Source: JACCVL01 sp963695375
GTDB lineage: Bacteria; Actinomycetota; Actinomycetes; Propionibacteriales; Nocardioidaceae
DNA length: 64,000 nt
NCBI GenBank assembly: GCA_963695375.1
Contig: OY968767.1
Location: 1,984,001 to 2,048,000 of the forward strand
Direction of reading: 5' to 3'
Shown: one piece after another, positions 43,561-53,054 of the stretch
Layout of the letters: each line of letters starts with the position of its first letter
Numbering within the stretch: the first letter of the stretch is position 1
Notes under the pieces: model-generated
Seen by the model: only the letters and a program-made list of their open reading frames with translations
Told to the model about the DNA's origin: nothing
Database searches by the model: none
Made by a program: the position numbers and the translations under genes

Positions 43561-44072
43561 GCGGGTCGGCCGAGCACGAGCCCGACCTCGTGCTCCGCCC
43601 GATGGAGCCGAACGAGACCGGCGCGGCCAGCGCGGTGCACGTCGCCGCGCGGCTGGCGGCGGCCGAGCGGGGGACCATGCCGCCCCCGGTGCATCCGGTG
43701 AGCGGGGCCGAGCGCTGGTTCGCGGAGGAGGTCGCCCCGCACCGCGAGGTGTGGGTCGCCGAGCAGGGCGGCCGGCTCGTCGCCGTGCTGGTCCTCGACC
43801 GCGCGTTCGTCGACCAGCTGTACGTGCACCCGGACCGCGAGGGGCGGGGGATCGGCACCGCGCTGCTGCGGCTGGCGATGGCGCTGCGCCCCGGGGGCTT
43901 CGGACTGTGGGTCTTCGCGGTCAACGACCGGGCGCGGGCGCTGTACGAGGCGAACGGACTGGTCCCCGTGCAGCACACCGACGGGGCCGGCAACGAGGAG
44001 CGGGCGCCGGACGTCCGCTACGAGTGGCGGCCCCCGGGTGTCGGCGCGGCCCGGCACCCTGAGGGCAAGTAG
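43557..44072 (+). CDS. GNAT family N-acetyltransferase
   Basis: A 171-aa GNAT enzyme. The acetyl-CoA motif A is DQLYVHPDREGRGIGTALL (Q/RxxGxG/A loop), with VFAVNDRARALYEANGLVPV as motif B. The acceptor is unknown. GTG overlaps the rluD stop. Ends with TAG, which is part of the dnaE1 promoter element TAGGCT. Confidence 0.85.
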   Translation: MSGSAEHEPDLVLRPMEPNETGAASAVHVAARLAAAERGTMPPPVHPVSGAERWFAEEVAPHREVWVAEQGGRLVAVLVLDRAFVDQLYVHPDREGRGIGTALLRLAMALRPGGFGLWVFAVNDRARALYEANGLVPVQHTDGAGNEERAPDVRYEWRPPGVGAARHPEGK

Positions 44073-44075
44073 GCT
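44070..44075 (+). promoter_or_regulatory. -10 (TAGGCT) for dnaE1, formed on a stop codon
   Basis: TAGGCT starts with the TAG stop of the GNAT gene and lies 41 nt before the dnaE1 ATG. Confidence 0.45.
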
Positions 44076-44110
44076 CTGTCCACCCCTGAGGTCCGGAGGC
44101 CGGCCCCCCG

Positions 44111-47100
44111 ATGTCGAGCAGCTCGTCGTTCGTGCACCTGCACGTCCACACCGAGTACTCCATGCTCGACGGAGCGGCGCGGCTGCCCGAGCTGTTCGCC
44201 CGGACCGCCGAGCTCGAGATGCCGGCGATCGCGATGACCGACCACGGCAACGTGTTCGGCGCCTACGACTTCTACCGACAGGCGCGGGCGGCGGGCGTGC
44301 AGCCGATCATCGGCATGGAGGCCTACCTCGCACCGGGGACGCATCGCTCGGAGCGGCGGAGGGTCCGCTGGGCCAAGGGCGGTGACGACGACGTGTCCGG
44401 CGGCGGCGCCTTCACCCACCTGACCCTGCTCGCCAGCAGCACCGCCGGGATGCACAACCTGTTCCGGCTGTCGTCGCGGTCCAGCCTGGAGGGCTTCTTC
44501 TACAAGCCACGGGCCGACCGCGAGCTGCTCGCCGAGTACGCCCAGGGACTCATCGGGACGACCGGCTGTCCGTCCGGCGAGGTGCAGACCTGGCTCCGCA
44601 TCGGGGACTACGAGGCGGCGCGGCGCAGCGCCGCCGACTTCCGGGACATCTTCGGCCGGGACAACTACTACCTCGAGCTGATGGACCACGGGCTGCCCAT
44701 CGAGGACCGGGTTCGCGCGGACCTGCTGCGCCTGGCGCGCGACCTGGGCCTGCCGATGGTGGCGACCAACGACCTGCACTACACCGCCCCGGAGGACGCG
44801 GACGCCCACGAGGCGCTGCTCTGCGTCCAGTCCGGCAAGACACTCGCCGACCCGAGCCGGTTCAAGTTCGACGCCCGCGACTTCTACGTCAAGTCCCCTG
44901 CCGAGATGCGGGCGCTGTGGGAGGAGCGCTACGACCTGCGGGAGGCCTGCGACAACACGCTGCTCATCGCCGAGCGCTGCGAGGTCGAGTTCGACGACGC
45001 CGCCAACTACATGCCGCGGTTCGCCGTGCCCGAGGGGCACACCGAGCACAGCTGGTTCGCCGCCGAGGTGGAGGCCGGGCTGGCCGAGCGGTATCCGGAC
45101 GGGATCACGCCGCAGGTCCGCGCCCGTGCGGACTACGAGGTCGGTGTGATCGCGCAGATGGGCTTTCCCGGCTACTTCCTCGTCGTTGCGGACTTCATCA
45201 ACTGGGCCAAGGCGAACGGCATCCGGGTCGGTCCCGGACGCGGCTCGGGGGCTGGTTCGATCGCTGCGTACGCGCTGCGGATCACCGACCTCGACCCGCT
45301 GGTGCACGGGCTGATCTTCGAGCGCTTCCTGAACCCCGACCGGGTCTCGATGCCCGACTTCGACATCGACTTCGACGAGCGCCGCCGGGGTGAGGTGATC
45401 CGGTACGTCACCGACAAGTACGGCGACGATCGGGTGGCGCAGATCGTCACCTACGGCACCATCAAGGCCAAGCAGGCGGTCAAGGACGCCTCCCGGGTGC
45501 TCGGCTACCCGTTCGCGATGGGTGAGCGGATCACCAAGGCCATGCCGCCGTCGGTGATGGGCAAGGACGTGCCGCTGACCCGGATCTTCGACCCCACGCA
45601 CGAGCGGTACAAGGAGGGCAACGAGTTCCGGAGCCTCTGCGAGAGCGACCCGGACGTCCGCACGGTTGTCGACGCCGCTCGCGGGCTGGAGGGGCTGAAG
45701 CGGCAGTGGGGCGTGCACGCCGCCGGCGTGATCATGTCGAGCGAGCCGTTGCTGGACGTGATCCCGATCATGCGTCGGGAGCAGGACGGCGCCGTCATCA
45801 CCCAGTTCGACTACCCGACGTGCGAGGCGCTCGGGCTGATCAAGATGGACTTCCTGGGACTGCGCAACCTCACCGTCCTGGATGACGCCCTGGCCAACAT
45901 CGTGACCAACCGGTCCGAGACCGTCGTGCTCGAGGATCTCTCGCTGGACGACGAGGCCACCTTCGCCATGATGTCCCGCGGCGAGACGCTGGGCGTCTTC
46001 CAGCTCGACGGCGGCCAGATGCGGGCGCTGCTGCGGTCGATGCGTCCGGACACCTTCGAGGACATCTCCGCGGTCGGCGCGCTCTACCGCCCCGGACCGA
46101 TGGGTGCCGATTCGCACAACAAGTACGCCAACCGCAAGAACGGCCGGGACGAGGTCGCGCCCATCCACGCCGAGCTGGCCGAGCCGCTGGCCGACATCCT
46201 GGGGGAGACCTACGGCCTGATCGTCTACCAGGAGCAGGTGATGGCCATCGCCCAGCGGGTGGCCGGCTACTCCCTCGGCGAGGCGGACCTGTTGCGGCGG
46301 GCGATGGGCAAGAAGAAGAAGGCGGAGCTGGACGCCCAGTGGTCGAAGTTCTCCGGCGGGATGGCCGAGCGCGGCTACTCCGCCGCGGCGATCCAGACCC
46401 TGTGGGACACCCTGGTGCCGTTCTCCGACTACGCCTTCAACAAGGCGCACTCCGCCGCCTACGGGCTGGTGTCGTACTGGACCGCCTACCTGAAGGCCAA
46501 CTACCCCGCCGAGTACATGGCCGCACTGCTGACCAGCGTGCGCGACGACAAGGACAAGTCGGCGATCTACCTCAACGAGTGCCGCCGGCTGGGTATCAAG
46601 GTGCTACCGCCCGACGTCAACGAGTCCGACGCGAACTTCACGCCGGTCGGGACCGACGTTCGGTTCGGGCTGACGGCGATCCGCAACGTCGGGCACAACG
46701 TGGTCGCCGCGGTCGTGGCCGCCCGCACCGAGCAGGGGCGCTTCCACGACTTCCCGGACTTCTTGGCCAAGGTCCCCGCGGTGGTCTGCAACAAGCGAGT
46801 GATCGAGTCGCTGGCCAAGGCCGGTGCGTTCGACTCGATGGGGCACCGCCGGCGCGCCCTGGTGGCGGTGCACGAGGACGCCGTGGACACCTTCGTCGAC
46901 ATCAAGCGCAACGAGGCGATCGGGCAGGACTCGCTGTTCGGCGGGATCGACGACGACTCCTTCGGCGGGGTCGAGGTCACCGTCCCGGACCACATCGACG
47001 AGTGGGACAAGCAGACCCTGCTCGGCTTCGAGCGGGAGATGCTCGGCCTGTACGTCTCCGACCACCCGCTGCTGGGGCTGGAGCACGTGCTGTCGTCGGT

Positions 47101-47641
47101 CAGCGACTGCACCGTGGGGCGGCTGCTGACCGACGAGGACCGCGAGGAGAACAGCACGGTGACCGTGGCCGGCCTGGTCACGTCCGTGCAGCGCAAGCTG
47201 ACCAAGAAGGGCGACACCTGGGCGGTGATCTCGGTCGAGGACCTCGAGGGAGCCGTTGCCGTCATGGTCTTCCCGGGGACGTACCAGACCGCCGCTGCGC
47301 TGTTGGTCGAAGACGCCATCGTCGCCGTCACCGGTCGGATCAGGCGGCGCGACGACGTGCCGGAGCTGCACGCGAGCGAGGTCCGGGCGCCCGACCTGGC
47401 CAGGTCCGGCGCCGCCCCGGTCGTCATCACGCTGCCGGCGGCCCGCTGCACGGCGCCGACGGTGGAGCAGCTCAAGGACGTGCTGGCGACGCACCCCGGG
47501 GTCACCGAGGTGCACCTGCGGTTGCAGGCCCGGTCGGCCACGACGCTGATGCGCCTCGACGAGCGGTTGCGGGTGACTCCGAGCTCCGCGCTGATGGCCG
47601 ACCTGAAGGCGCTGCTCGGTCCGCGCTGCCTCGGCGTGTGA
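44111..47641 (+). CDS. dnaE1: Replicative DNA polymerase III alpha subunit (DnaE1)
   Basis: Main replicative polymerase, 1176 aa. The N-terminal PHP domain keeps the metal ligands of the proofreading exonuclease (His11, His13, Asp20 in HLHVHTEYSMLDG; His45 in MTDHGNV; Glu70 in GMEAYLAPG; Cys in TTGCPSGEV; Asp and His in TNDLHYT). The catalytic Asp pair is in SMPDFDIDFDERRR near residue 416. The clamp-binding motif is QDSLFGG, followed by an OB fold (VTVAGLVTSVQRKLTKKGDT). Its own promoter is likely at 44070. The next gene overlaps by 4 nt. Confidence 0.97.
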   Translation: MSSSSSFVHLHVHTEYSMLDGAARLPELFARTAELEMPAIAMTDHGNVFGAYDFYRQARAAGVQPIIGMEAYLAPGTHRSERRRVRWAKGGDDDVSGGGAFTHLTLLASSTAGMHNLFRLSSRSSLEGFFYKPRADRELLAEYAQGLIGTTGCPSGEVQTWLRIGDYEAARRSAADFRDIFGRDNYYLELMDHGLPIEDRVRADLLRLARDLGLPMVATNDLHYTAPEDADAHEALLCVQSGKTLADPSRFKFDARDFYVKSPAEMRALWEERYDLREACDNTLLIAERCEVEFDDAANYMPRFAVPEGHTEHSWFAAEVEAGLAERYPDGITPQVRARADYEVGVIAQMGFPGYFLVVADFINWAKANGIRVGPGRGSGAGSIAAYALRITDLDPLVHGLIFERFLNPDRVSMPDFDIDFDERRRGEVIRYVTDKYGDDRVAQIVTYGTIKAKQAVKDASRVLGYPFAMGERITKAMPPSVMGKDVPLTRIFDPTHERYKEGNEFRSLCESDPDVRTVVDAARGLEGLKRQWGVHAAGVIMSSEPLLDVIPIMRREQDGAVITQFDYPTCEALGLIKMDFLGLRNLTVLDDALANIVTNRSETVVLEDLSLDDEATFAMMSRGETLGVFQLDGGQMRALLRSMRPDTFEDISAVGALYRPGPMGADSHNKYANRKNGRDEVAPIHAELAEPLADILGETYGLIVYQEQVMAIAQRVAGYSLGEADLLRRAMGKKKKAELDAQWSKFSGGMAERGYSAAAIQTLWDTLVPFSDYAFNKAHSAAYGLVSYWTAYLKANYPAEYMAALLTSVRDDKDKSAIYLNECRRLGIKVLPPDVNESDANFTPVGTDVRFGLTAIRNVGHNVVAAVVAARTEQGRFHDFPDFLAKVPAVVCNKRVIESLAKAGAFDSMGHRRRALVAVHEDAVDTFVDIKRNEAIGQDSLFGGIDDDSFGGVEVTVPDHIDEWDKQTLLGFEREMLGLYVSDHPLLGLEHVLSSVSDCTVGRLLTDEDREENSTVTVAGLVTSVQRKLTKKGDTWAVISVEDLEGAVAVMVFPGTYQTAAALLVEDAIVAVTGRIRRRDDVPELHASEVRAPDLARSGAAPVVITLPAARCTAPTVEQLKDVLATHPGVTEVHLRLQARSATTLMRLDERLRVTPSSALMADLKALLGPRCLGV

Positions 47642-48183
47642 CCGGGGCCCACGCGCGGCCCCGGAGCCGGCCGCCATGGACCGGTCTGCTCGTCCCTGTC
47701 GCCGCCTTCGGACTGGCCGGCCTGTTGGGCGGGCTGATCTGGGCCTGGTGGTCCGACCCCGCGACGTACACCGTGACGGCGCAGCTGACCTTCATGGACG
47801 AGGCGCAGCTCGGTCGGCTGTTCGCGGTGGAGGCCCGCTACACCGCGGTCGGGCTCACCGGCGGGGTGCTGGTCGGCTGCGGGCTCGCGCTGGGGCTGCG
47901 CCGAGCGGGCTGGGTCCTCGTCGCCGGGGTGCTGCTGGGGTCCGGCCTGGCCGCAGCCGTGTCCTACCTCGTGGGCGGTCTGGTGGGGCCGGACCAGCCG
48001 GCCGAAGCCGCGACCCCCGCGCCGGGGGACCTGCTGCCGGCGCCCTTCGAGGTGCAGACCCCGGGGCTCTTCCTCGCCTGGACCATCGGGGCGCTCGCCG
48101 GCCTGATGGTGACGGTCTGGCTCGTCGACCGGGAGGCGCCGCAATCGCCGGATATCGACCGGCTGGAGCCCTCCAGCCAGTAG
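47638..48183 (+). CDS. Multi-span membrane protein (DUF2567-like)
   Basis: A 181-aa protein with four hydrophobic spans (about residues 14-36, 65-87, 91-112 and 142-160). The layout with an extracytoplasmic loop after span 1 (DPATYTVTAQLTFMDEAQLG) resembles DUF2567 proteins that follow dnaE1 in other actinobacteria; the match is by pattern only. GTG overlaps the dnaE1 stop. The TAG stop forms part of TAGGCT, a -10 for the next gene. Confidence 0.6.
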   Translation: MTGAHARPRSRPPWTGLLVPVAAFGLAGLLGGLIWAWWSDPATYTVTAQLTFMDEAQLGRLFAVEARYTAVGLTGGVLVGCGLALGLRRAGWVLVAGVLLGSGLAAAVSYLVGGLVGPDQPAEAATPAPGDLLPAPFEVQTPGLFLAWTIGALAGLMVTVWLVDREAPQSPDIDRLEPSSQ

Positions 48184-48186
48184 GCT
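48181..48186 (+). promoter_or_regulatory. -10 (TAGGCT) for the DUF3352 gene, formed on a stop codon
   Basis: TAGGCT begins with the TAG stop of the preceding gene, 65 nt before the next GTG, which has GGAGGGG as its ribosome site. Confidence 0.45.
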
Positions 48187-48245
48187 CTCGGTCTGACGTG
48201 GGGGGCGTGGGGTCCTTTCACCACGGGAGCGGCGGAGGGGATTTC

Positions 48246-49934
48246 GTGTCCGACGGGCAGCAGGGGACGGGGTACGGCGAGCCGGGCGACAACCGGGCGC
48301 CGACCGAGTGGATCGGCAGCGACGACCCGCCGACCGGTGGACCCTCCGGCCAGGGCACCGACGGTGGCGGGCGGGGCCGACGGCGGTTGGCCGTCGCCCT
48401 CACCGCGGCCGTCGCGGCCCTGGCGCTGATCGGGGGCGGGGCCGTCGTGGCCTTCCAGGTGCTGGGGGGCGGCGGGCCGCAGCCCGCCGACGCGATCCCG
48501 TCGTCCGCCCTCGCCTACGCGCGGATCGACCTCGACCCGTCCGCGGAGCAGAAGATCAACGCCCTGCGGCTGCTCCGGCGGGTGCCCGAGCTGGAGACCG
48601 CGCTGGCGGATGCCGGGATCACCTCGGACACCGACGACCTGCGCCGGCACCTGTTCGAGGAGGCGCTGGCCGACAGCGAGGGGTGCAGTGACATCGACTA
48701 CACCGCCGACATCGAGCCGTGGATCGGTGATCGGGCCGGCGCGGCCGCGCTCCCGGGTGAGGCCGGGGAGGACCCGCTGCCGCTCGTGGTCGTCCAGGTC
48801 ACCGACGAGGACGCCGCGCGCTCCGGCCTGCAGGCGCTGCTGGACTGTGGGGCGGCAGACAACCCGGACGCGGCCGAGACCGGGATCGCGTTCGTCGGTG
48901 ACTACGCCCTGCTGGCCGAGGACCAGGAGCAGGCCGACGACTTCGCCGCCGCCGCGGAGGACGAGCCGCTGTCCGAGGCGGCCGCGTTCAGCGCCGACAT
49001 GGACGCGCTGGACGGGGAGGGGTTGGTGTCGTTCTGGGTCGACCTGGACGGCCTGGTCGCGGCCACCGAGGAGTCCGAGCCGGAGGTCGCGGAGGCGTTC
49101 GGCGTGCTCGGCTTCGAAGACCTCGGGTCGGTCGCCGTCGCGATGCGTGCGCAGTCCGACGCGCTCGAAGTCGTCCTCGCCGGGACCGGTGACCTGATGA
49201 CGTTCGGTGTCGGCTCGGAGGAGGCGGCGGGCGACATTCAGGCGCTCCCGGAGACCACCTTGATGGCCTTCGGTTTCACCGGCGGCGGTGACTCGGTCGA
49301 CGCGCTGTGGCAGCGGCTGCAGGACCTGCAGAACAGCGACCTGGCCGGTGGTGAGCTCGGTCCGGGCGCCCTGGATGACTTCGCCGCCCAGCTCGAGGCA
49401 CAGACCGGCTTCGCGGTGCCGGAGGACGTCGGGACACTGCTGGGAGACGAGTTCACCCTCGCCGTGGACAGCACCGGGTTCGAGCTCGACGCGGCGACCG
49501 GTCAGCCGGACCTGTCCACCCTCAACGTCGGCGCCCGGTTGCGCACCGACCCGGAGGCCGCTGCCGAGCTCATCTCGCGGATCCAGGAGCTGCTGAGCTC
49601 CAGCGGGGCCCCGTTCGAGATCGTGCAGCAGGAGGTCGACGGTGGGCTGATCGTGGCCGCCAACGAGGGGTATGCGGATTCGCTCGCCGAGGGCGGCAGC
49701 CTCGGCGACAGCGACGCCTTCGACGCGGCCGTGGCGGACGCCAACGACGCGGTTGCCGTTGCGTTCGTCGACCTGGACCTGGTCGCGGAGCTGGTGGACA
49801 GGGTCGCGACGGACCTCGGCCAGCCGGTGCCGTCCGAGATCGCCGACACCCTCGACGTCCTGCGGGCGTTCGGCGCGTCGGCCACCGTGGACGGCGAGTA
49901 CCGCCGCTCGACCTTCCGGCTGGTCTTCGACTAG
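48246..49934 (+). CDS. DUF3352 membrane-anchored protein
   Basis: A 562-aa protein: a Gly/Asp-rich cytosolic N-terminus of about 40 residues, one span (about 43-66, LAVALTAAVAALALIGGGAVVAF), then a large very acidic extracytoplasmic domain matching DUF3352 (starting PSSALAYARIDLDPS). Repeated Asp/Glu-Ala stretches, no catalytic motif. GTG at 48246 has GGAGGGG. Function unknown. Confidence 0.8.
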   Translation: MSDGQQGTGYGEPGDNRAPTEWIGSDDPPTGGPSGQGTDGGGRGRRRLAVALTAAVAALALIGGGAVVAFQVLGGGGPQPADAIPSSALAYARIDLDPSAEQKINALRLLRRVPELETALADAGITSDTDDLRRHLFEEALADSEGCSDIDYTADIEPWIGDRAGAAALPGEAGEDPLPLVVVQVTDEDAARSGLQALLDCGAADNPDAAETGIAFVGDYALLAEDQEQADDFAAAAEDEPLSEAAAFSADMDALDGEGLVSFWVDLDGLVAATEESEPEVAEAFGVLGFEDLGSVAVAMRAQSDALEVVLAGTGDLMTFGVGSEEAAGDIQALPETTLMAFGFTGGGDSVDALWQRLQDLQNSDLAGGELGPGALDDFAAQLEAQTGFAVPEDVGTLLGDEFTLAVDSTGFELDAATGQPDLSTLNVGARLRTDPEAAAELISRIQELLSSSGAPFEIVQQEVDGGLIVAANEGYADSLAEGGSLGDSDAFDAAVADANDAVAVAFVDLDLVAELVDRVATDLGQPVPSEIADTLDVLRAFGASATVDGEYRRSTFRLVFD

Positions 49935-49961
49935 GCGGACGGAGCGGGCCGCATCGGTCGC

Positions 49962-50633
49962 TCAGTTCGGCGACCAGCCGGTCCGCACCACGTCGGTTGC
50001 CGGCAGGCTGGGTAGCGCTGTCATCGCGGCGGTCTCGCTGCGCAGCAACCGGGCCAGCCGGGCCAGCCGGCCGGCGGCGGTTCGCTCCTCCAGCAGAAGC
50101 TGCCGGTCGCCGAGCATGAACAGGCCGCCGGCCGCCAGTGCGTACGAGAGCGTCAGAGCCTGCCGCGGCAGCTCGTGCACCCGCACCTCGGCGCCCTGCA
50201 TCGCGCTCAGCCGGGTCCGGTAGGCCTCGAACGCCGCCAGCGCCTGGCCGCAGGCGGCGTCGACGTCCGCTCCGTCGGTCTCGTCGAGGAAGGTCACCTC
50301 GCCGGTGAGGTACGACGAGCTGTCGTCCATCCCGTCCACCCGGAACCGGCGCCCGCCGACCGCCTCGAGGTCGTAGCGTCCATCCGGTCGCTCGGTGATC
50401 TCCTCGACCACCGCCTCACAGCCCACCCGGTGCGCCGAGTGCACCGCGACGTCACCGACCTCGTAGCCGTCCCGGATGCCGACCACACCGAAGGCGCGCT
50501 CGTCGGCCGGTCGTTGCAGCAGGTCGCGCACGAGATCGCGGTACCGGTCCTCGAAAACGAGCAACGGCAGCGGCATGCCCGGGAACAGCACCGTCCCCAG
50601 CGGGAACAGCGGTAGCGGGTCGCCCACGTCCAC
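49962..50633 (-). CDS. LON N-terminal-domain protein
   Basis: A 223-aa protein consisting only of a LON substrate-binding (PUA-like) domain: LPLFPLGTVLFPGMPLPLLVFEDRY at the start, then GRYDLEAVGGRRFRV and a helical C-terminal part (QALTLSYALAAGG). No ATPase or protease domain, so it is not Lon; stand-alone LON proteins are common in actinobacteria with unknown roles. GTG at 50633 or 50627 could start it; neither has a ribosome site. Divergent from hisD with only 49 nt between. Confidence 0.82.
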   Translation of the reverse strand: MDVGDPLPLFPLGTVLFPGMPLPLLVFEDRYRDLVRDLLQRPADERAFGVVGIRDGYEVGDVAVHSAHRVGCEAVVEEITERPDGRYDLEAVGGRRFRVDGMDDSSSYLTGEVTFLDETDGADVDAACGQALAAFEAYRTRLSAMQGAEVRVHELPRQALTLSYALAAGGLFMLGDRQLLLEERTAAGRLARLARLLRSETAAMTALPSLPATDVVRTGWSPN

Positions 50634-50670
50634 AAACGTAACCGCGCCCGCCGGCTGCCGCCCGCCTCCG

Positions 50671-50676
50671 TAGACT
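50671..50676 (+). promoter_or_regulatory. Leaderless -10 (TAGACT) of hisD
   Basis: TAGACT ends 6 nt before the hisD GTG, predicting a leaderless transcript and leaving no room for a his leader peptide or attenuator. Confidence 0.6.
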
Positions 50677-50682
50677 TCGGGG

Positions 50683-51984
50683 GTGATCCGCCGCATCGAC
50701 CTGCGGGGCCGTGACCGCTCCGGTCCGCTGCGTCCCGGCCTGCTGCCCCGGGCCGGCCTGGACGTCGACCAGGCACTGGAGACGGTGCGCCCGATCTGCG
50801 CCGACGTGCGCGACCGCGGGCTGGACGCGATCCGCGCGGCCAGCGCCCGCTTCGACGGCGTTCAGCAGACCGACATCGCCGTCCCCCGAGACGCTCTCGA
50901 GGCCGCGCTGGAGGCCGTCGACCCGGACGTGCGGGCGGCCCTGGAGGAGTCCATCCGCCGGCTGCGCCGCACCTGCACCGCCGAGCGCGGCGCCGACGTC
51001 ACCACCCAGGTGGTGACCGGCGGGACGGTGCACCGGCGCCTGGTCCCGGTGCGCCGGGTGGGGTTGTACGCGCCCGGGGGGCTGGCGCCGCTGGTGAGCA
51101 GCGTGCTCATGAACGTGGTGCCGGCCCAGGTGGCGGGAGTGGAGTCCCTGGCGCTCGCCAGCCCGCCGCAGCGCGAGCACGACGGGCTCCCGCACCCCAC
51201 CATCCTGGCCGCCTGCGCCCTGCTCGGCGTGGACGAGGTCTATGCGGTCGGCGGCGCCCAGGCGGTCGCGATGTTCGCCTACGGGGCCGGGCCGTGCGCC
51301 CCGGTGGACATGGTCACCGGGCCGGGGAACATCTACGTCGTCGCGGCCAAGCGGCTGCTCGAGGGCCGGATCGGCATCGACAGCGAGGCCGGGCCCACCG
51401 AGATCGCCGTCCTGGCCGACGACGGCGCCGACCCGGTGCACGTGGCCGCCGACCTGGTCAGCCAGGCCGAGCACGACCCCCTGGCCGCGGCGGTGCTGGT
51501 CACCGACTCGCCCGCGCTGGCCGACGCCGTCGACGTCGAGCTGGCCCGCCAGGTGCCTGCGGCCAAGCACGCCGAGCGGATCGCCACCGCGCTGTCCGGG
51601 GAGCAGTCCGCGACCGTGCTGGTGGACGACCTCGACCATGGCCTGGCCGTCGTGGACGGCTACGCCGCGGAGCACACCGAGATCCAGACCCGGGACGCGG
51701 CGGAGCGGGCGCTGCGGGTCCGCAACGCCGGAGCGGTGTTCGTCGGCCCGTGGAGCCCGGTGTCGCTGGGTGACTACACCGCCGGCTCCAACCACGTGCT
51801 GCCGACCGGTGGCTGCGCCTGCCACTCCTCCGGGCTGTCGGTCCGGTCGTTCCAGCGCACCGTGCAGGTGGTGACCTACGACGAGTCGGCCCTGCACGCC
51901 ACCGCGCCGCACGTGATCGCGCTGGCAGAGGCGGAGAACCTGCCGGCGCACGGGGACGCCGTGCGCGTGCGTCGCCGGTCGTGA
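50683..51984 (+). CDS. hisD: Histidinol dehydrogenase
   Basis: Zn-dependent enzyme for the last two steps of histidine synthesis (histidinol to histidine, NAD); 433 aa. Motifs: VRRVGLYAPGGLAPLVSSVL, GAQAVAMFAYG, DMVTGPGNIYV, GPTEIAVLAD, the zinc region SQAEHDPLAAAVLV, and ending YTAGSNHVLPTGG. Complete. Heads the his supercluster and overlaps hisC (GTGA). Confidence 0.96.
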   Translation: MIRRIDLRGRDRSGPLRPGLLPRAGLDVDQALETVRPICADVRDRGLDAIRAASARFDGVQQTDIAVPRDALEAALEAVDPDVRAALEESIRRLRRTCTAERGADVTTQVVTGGTVHRRLVPVRRVGLYAPGGLAPLVSSVLMNVVPAQVAGVESLALASPPQREHDGLPHPTILAACALLGVDEVYAVGGAQAVAMFAYGAGPCAPVDMVTGPGNIYVVAAKRLLEGRIGIDSEAGPTEIAVLADDGADPVHVAADLVSQAEHDPLAAAVLVTDSPALADAVDVELARQVPAAKHAERIATALSGEQSATVLVDDLDHGLAVVDGYAAEHTEIQTRDAAERALRVRNAGAVFVGPWSPVSLGDYTAGSNHVLPTGGCACHSSGLSVRSFQRTVQVVTYDESALHATAPHVIALAEAENLPAHGDAVRVRRRS

Positions 51985-53054
51985 CCGGACCGCCGCCGGT
52001 CCGGCCCGAGCTGGTCGGCGTCGAGCCCTACGGCGCCCCGCAGCTGGACGTCCCGGTGCGCCTCAACGTGAACGAGAACCCGTACCCCCCCGGTGCGGAG
52101 GTGGTCGCGGACGTGGCGCGGGCCGTGACGCAGGCGGCCCGGCGGCTGAACCGCTACCCCGACCGGGAGGCACTGGAGCTGCGGACGGCGGTCGCCGGCT
52201 ACCTCGGCCACGGCCTGGGCCCGGACCGGGTCTGGGCCGCCAACGGTTCCAACGAGGTGATGCTGCAGCTGCTGCAGGCCTTCGGCGGTCCCGGACGCAC
52301 CGCGCTGACCTTCGCGCCGACCTACTCGATGTACCCCGAGTACGCCCGCACCACCTGCACCGCCTGGGTGGAGGGCTCTCGGACCGACGACTTCGCCGTG
52401 GACCCCGTCGCCGCGGTCGAGCTGGTGCGCCGGGTCCAGCCGTCGGTGGTCCTGCTCTGTTCGCCGAACAACCCGACCGGCACGGCGCTCGACCTGGCGA
52501 CCGTCCGGGCGGTCCTCGCCGCCAGCACCGGGGTGGTGGTGGTCGACGAGGCGTACGCGGAGTTCCGCCGCGAGGGGACGCCGACGACGCTCGCGCTGCT
52601 GGACGAGCACCCGCGGCTGGTGGTCACCCGCACGATGAGCAAGGCCTTCGCGGCCGCCGGCGTCCGCGTCGGCTACGCCGCCGCCTCGCCCGCCGTCGTC
52701 GACGCGCTGCGCGTGGTCCGGCTGCCGTACCACCTGTCGGCCGTCACCCAGGCGGCGGCGACGGCGCTGCTCCGGCACGTGCCGTCGTTGCTCTCCCAGG
52801 TCGACGCGCTGCGGGCCGAGCGGGACCGGTTGGCGGGCGAGCTGGCGAGGCGCGGGCTGCAGGTGGCCGAGTCGGACGCGAACTTCCTGCTGTTCGGACT
52901 CTTCGCCGACCGGCACCGGGTGTGGCGGGGGCTGCTCGATCGCGGCGTGCTGATCCGCGAGACTGGACCTGACGGGTGGCTGCGGGTGTCGGTCGGGACC
53001 TCCGCCGACACCGCCGCCTTCACCACTGCTCTGACGGAGGTGCTCAGCCGATGA
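51981..53054 (+). CDS. hisC: Histidinol-phosphate aminotransferase
   Basis: PLP fold-type I transaminase, 357 aa, converting imidazole-acetol phosphate to histidinol phosphate. RLNVNENPYPP, AANGSNEVMLQLL, CSPNNPTGTAL, VVVDEAYAEF and the Lys-bearing TRTMSKAFAAAGVRVGY mark the active site. GTG start overlaps hisD; the end overlaps hisB. Confidence 0.95.
   Translation: MTGPPPVRPELVGVEPYGAPQLDVPVRLNVNENPYPPGAEVVADVARAVTQAARRLNRYPDREALELRTAVAGYLGHGLGPDRVWAANGSNEVMLQLLQAFGGPGRTALTFAPTYSMYPEYARTTCTAWVEGSRTDDFAVDPVAAVELVRRVQPSVVLLCSPNNPTGTALDLATVRAVLAASTGVVVVDEAYAEFRREGTPTTLALLDEHPRLVVTRTMSKAFAAAGVRVGYAAASPAVVDALRVVRLPYHLSAVTQAAATALLRHVPSLLSQVDALRAERDRLAGELARRGLQVAESDANFLLFGLFADRHRVWRGLLDRGVLIRETGPDGWLRVSVGTSADTAAFTTALTEVLSR

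Noticed and set aside
49962..50633. Lon protease
   Set aside because: Only the N-terminal substrate-binding domain is present; no ATPase or Ser-Lys protease domain.
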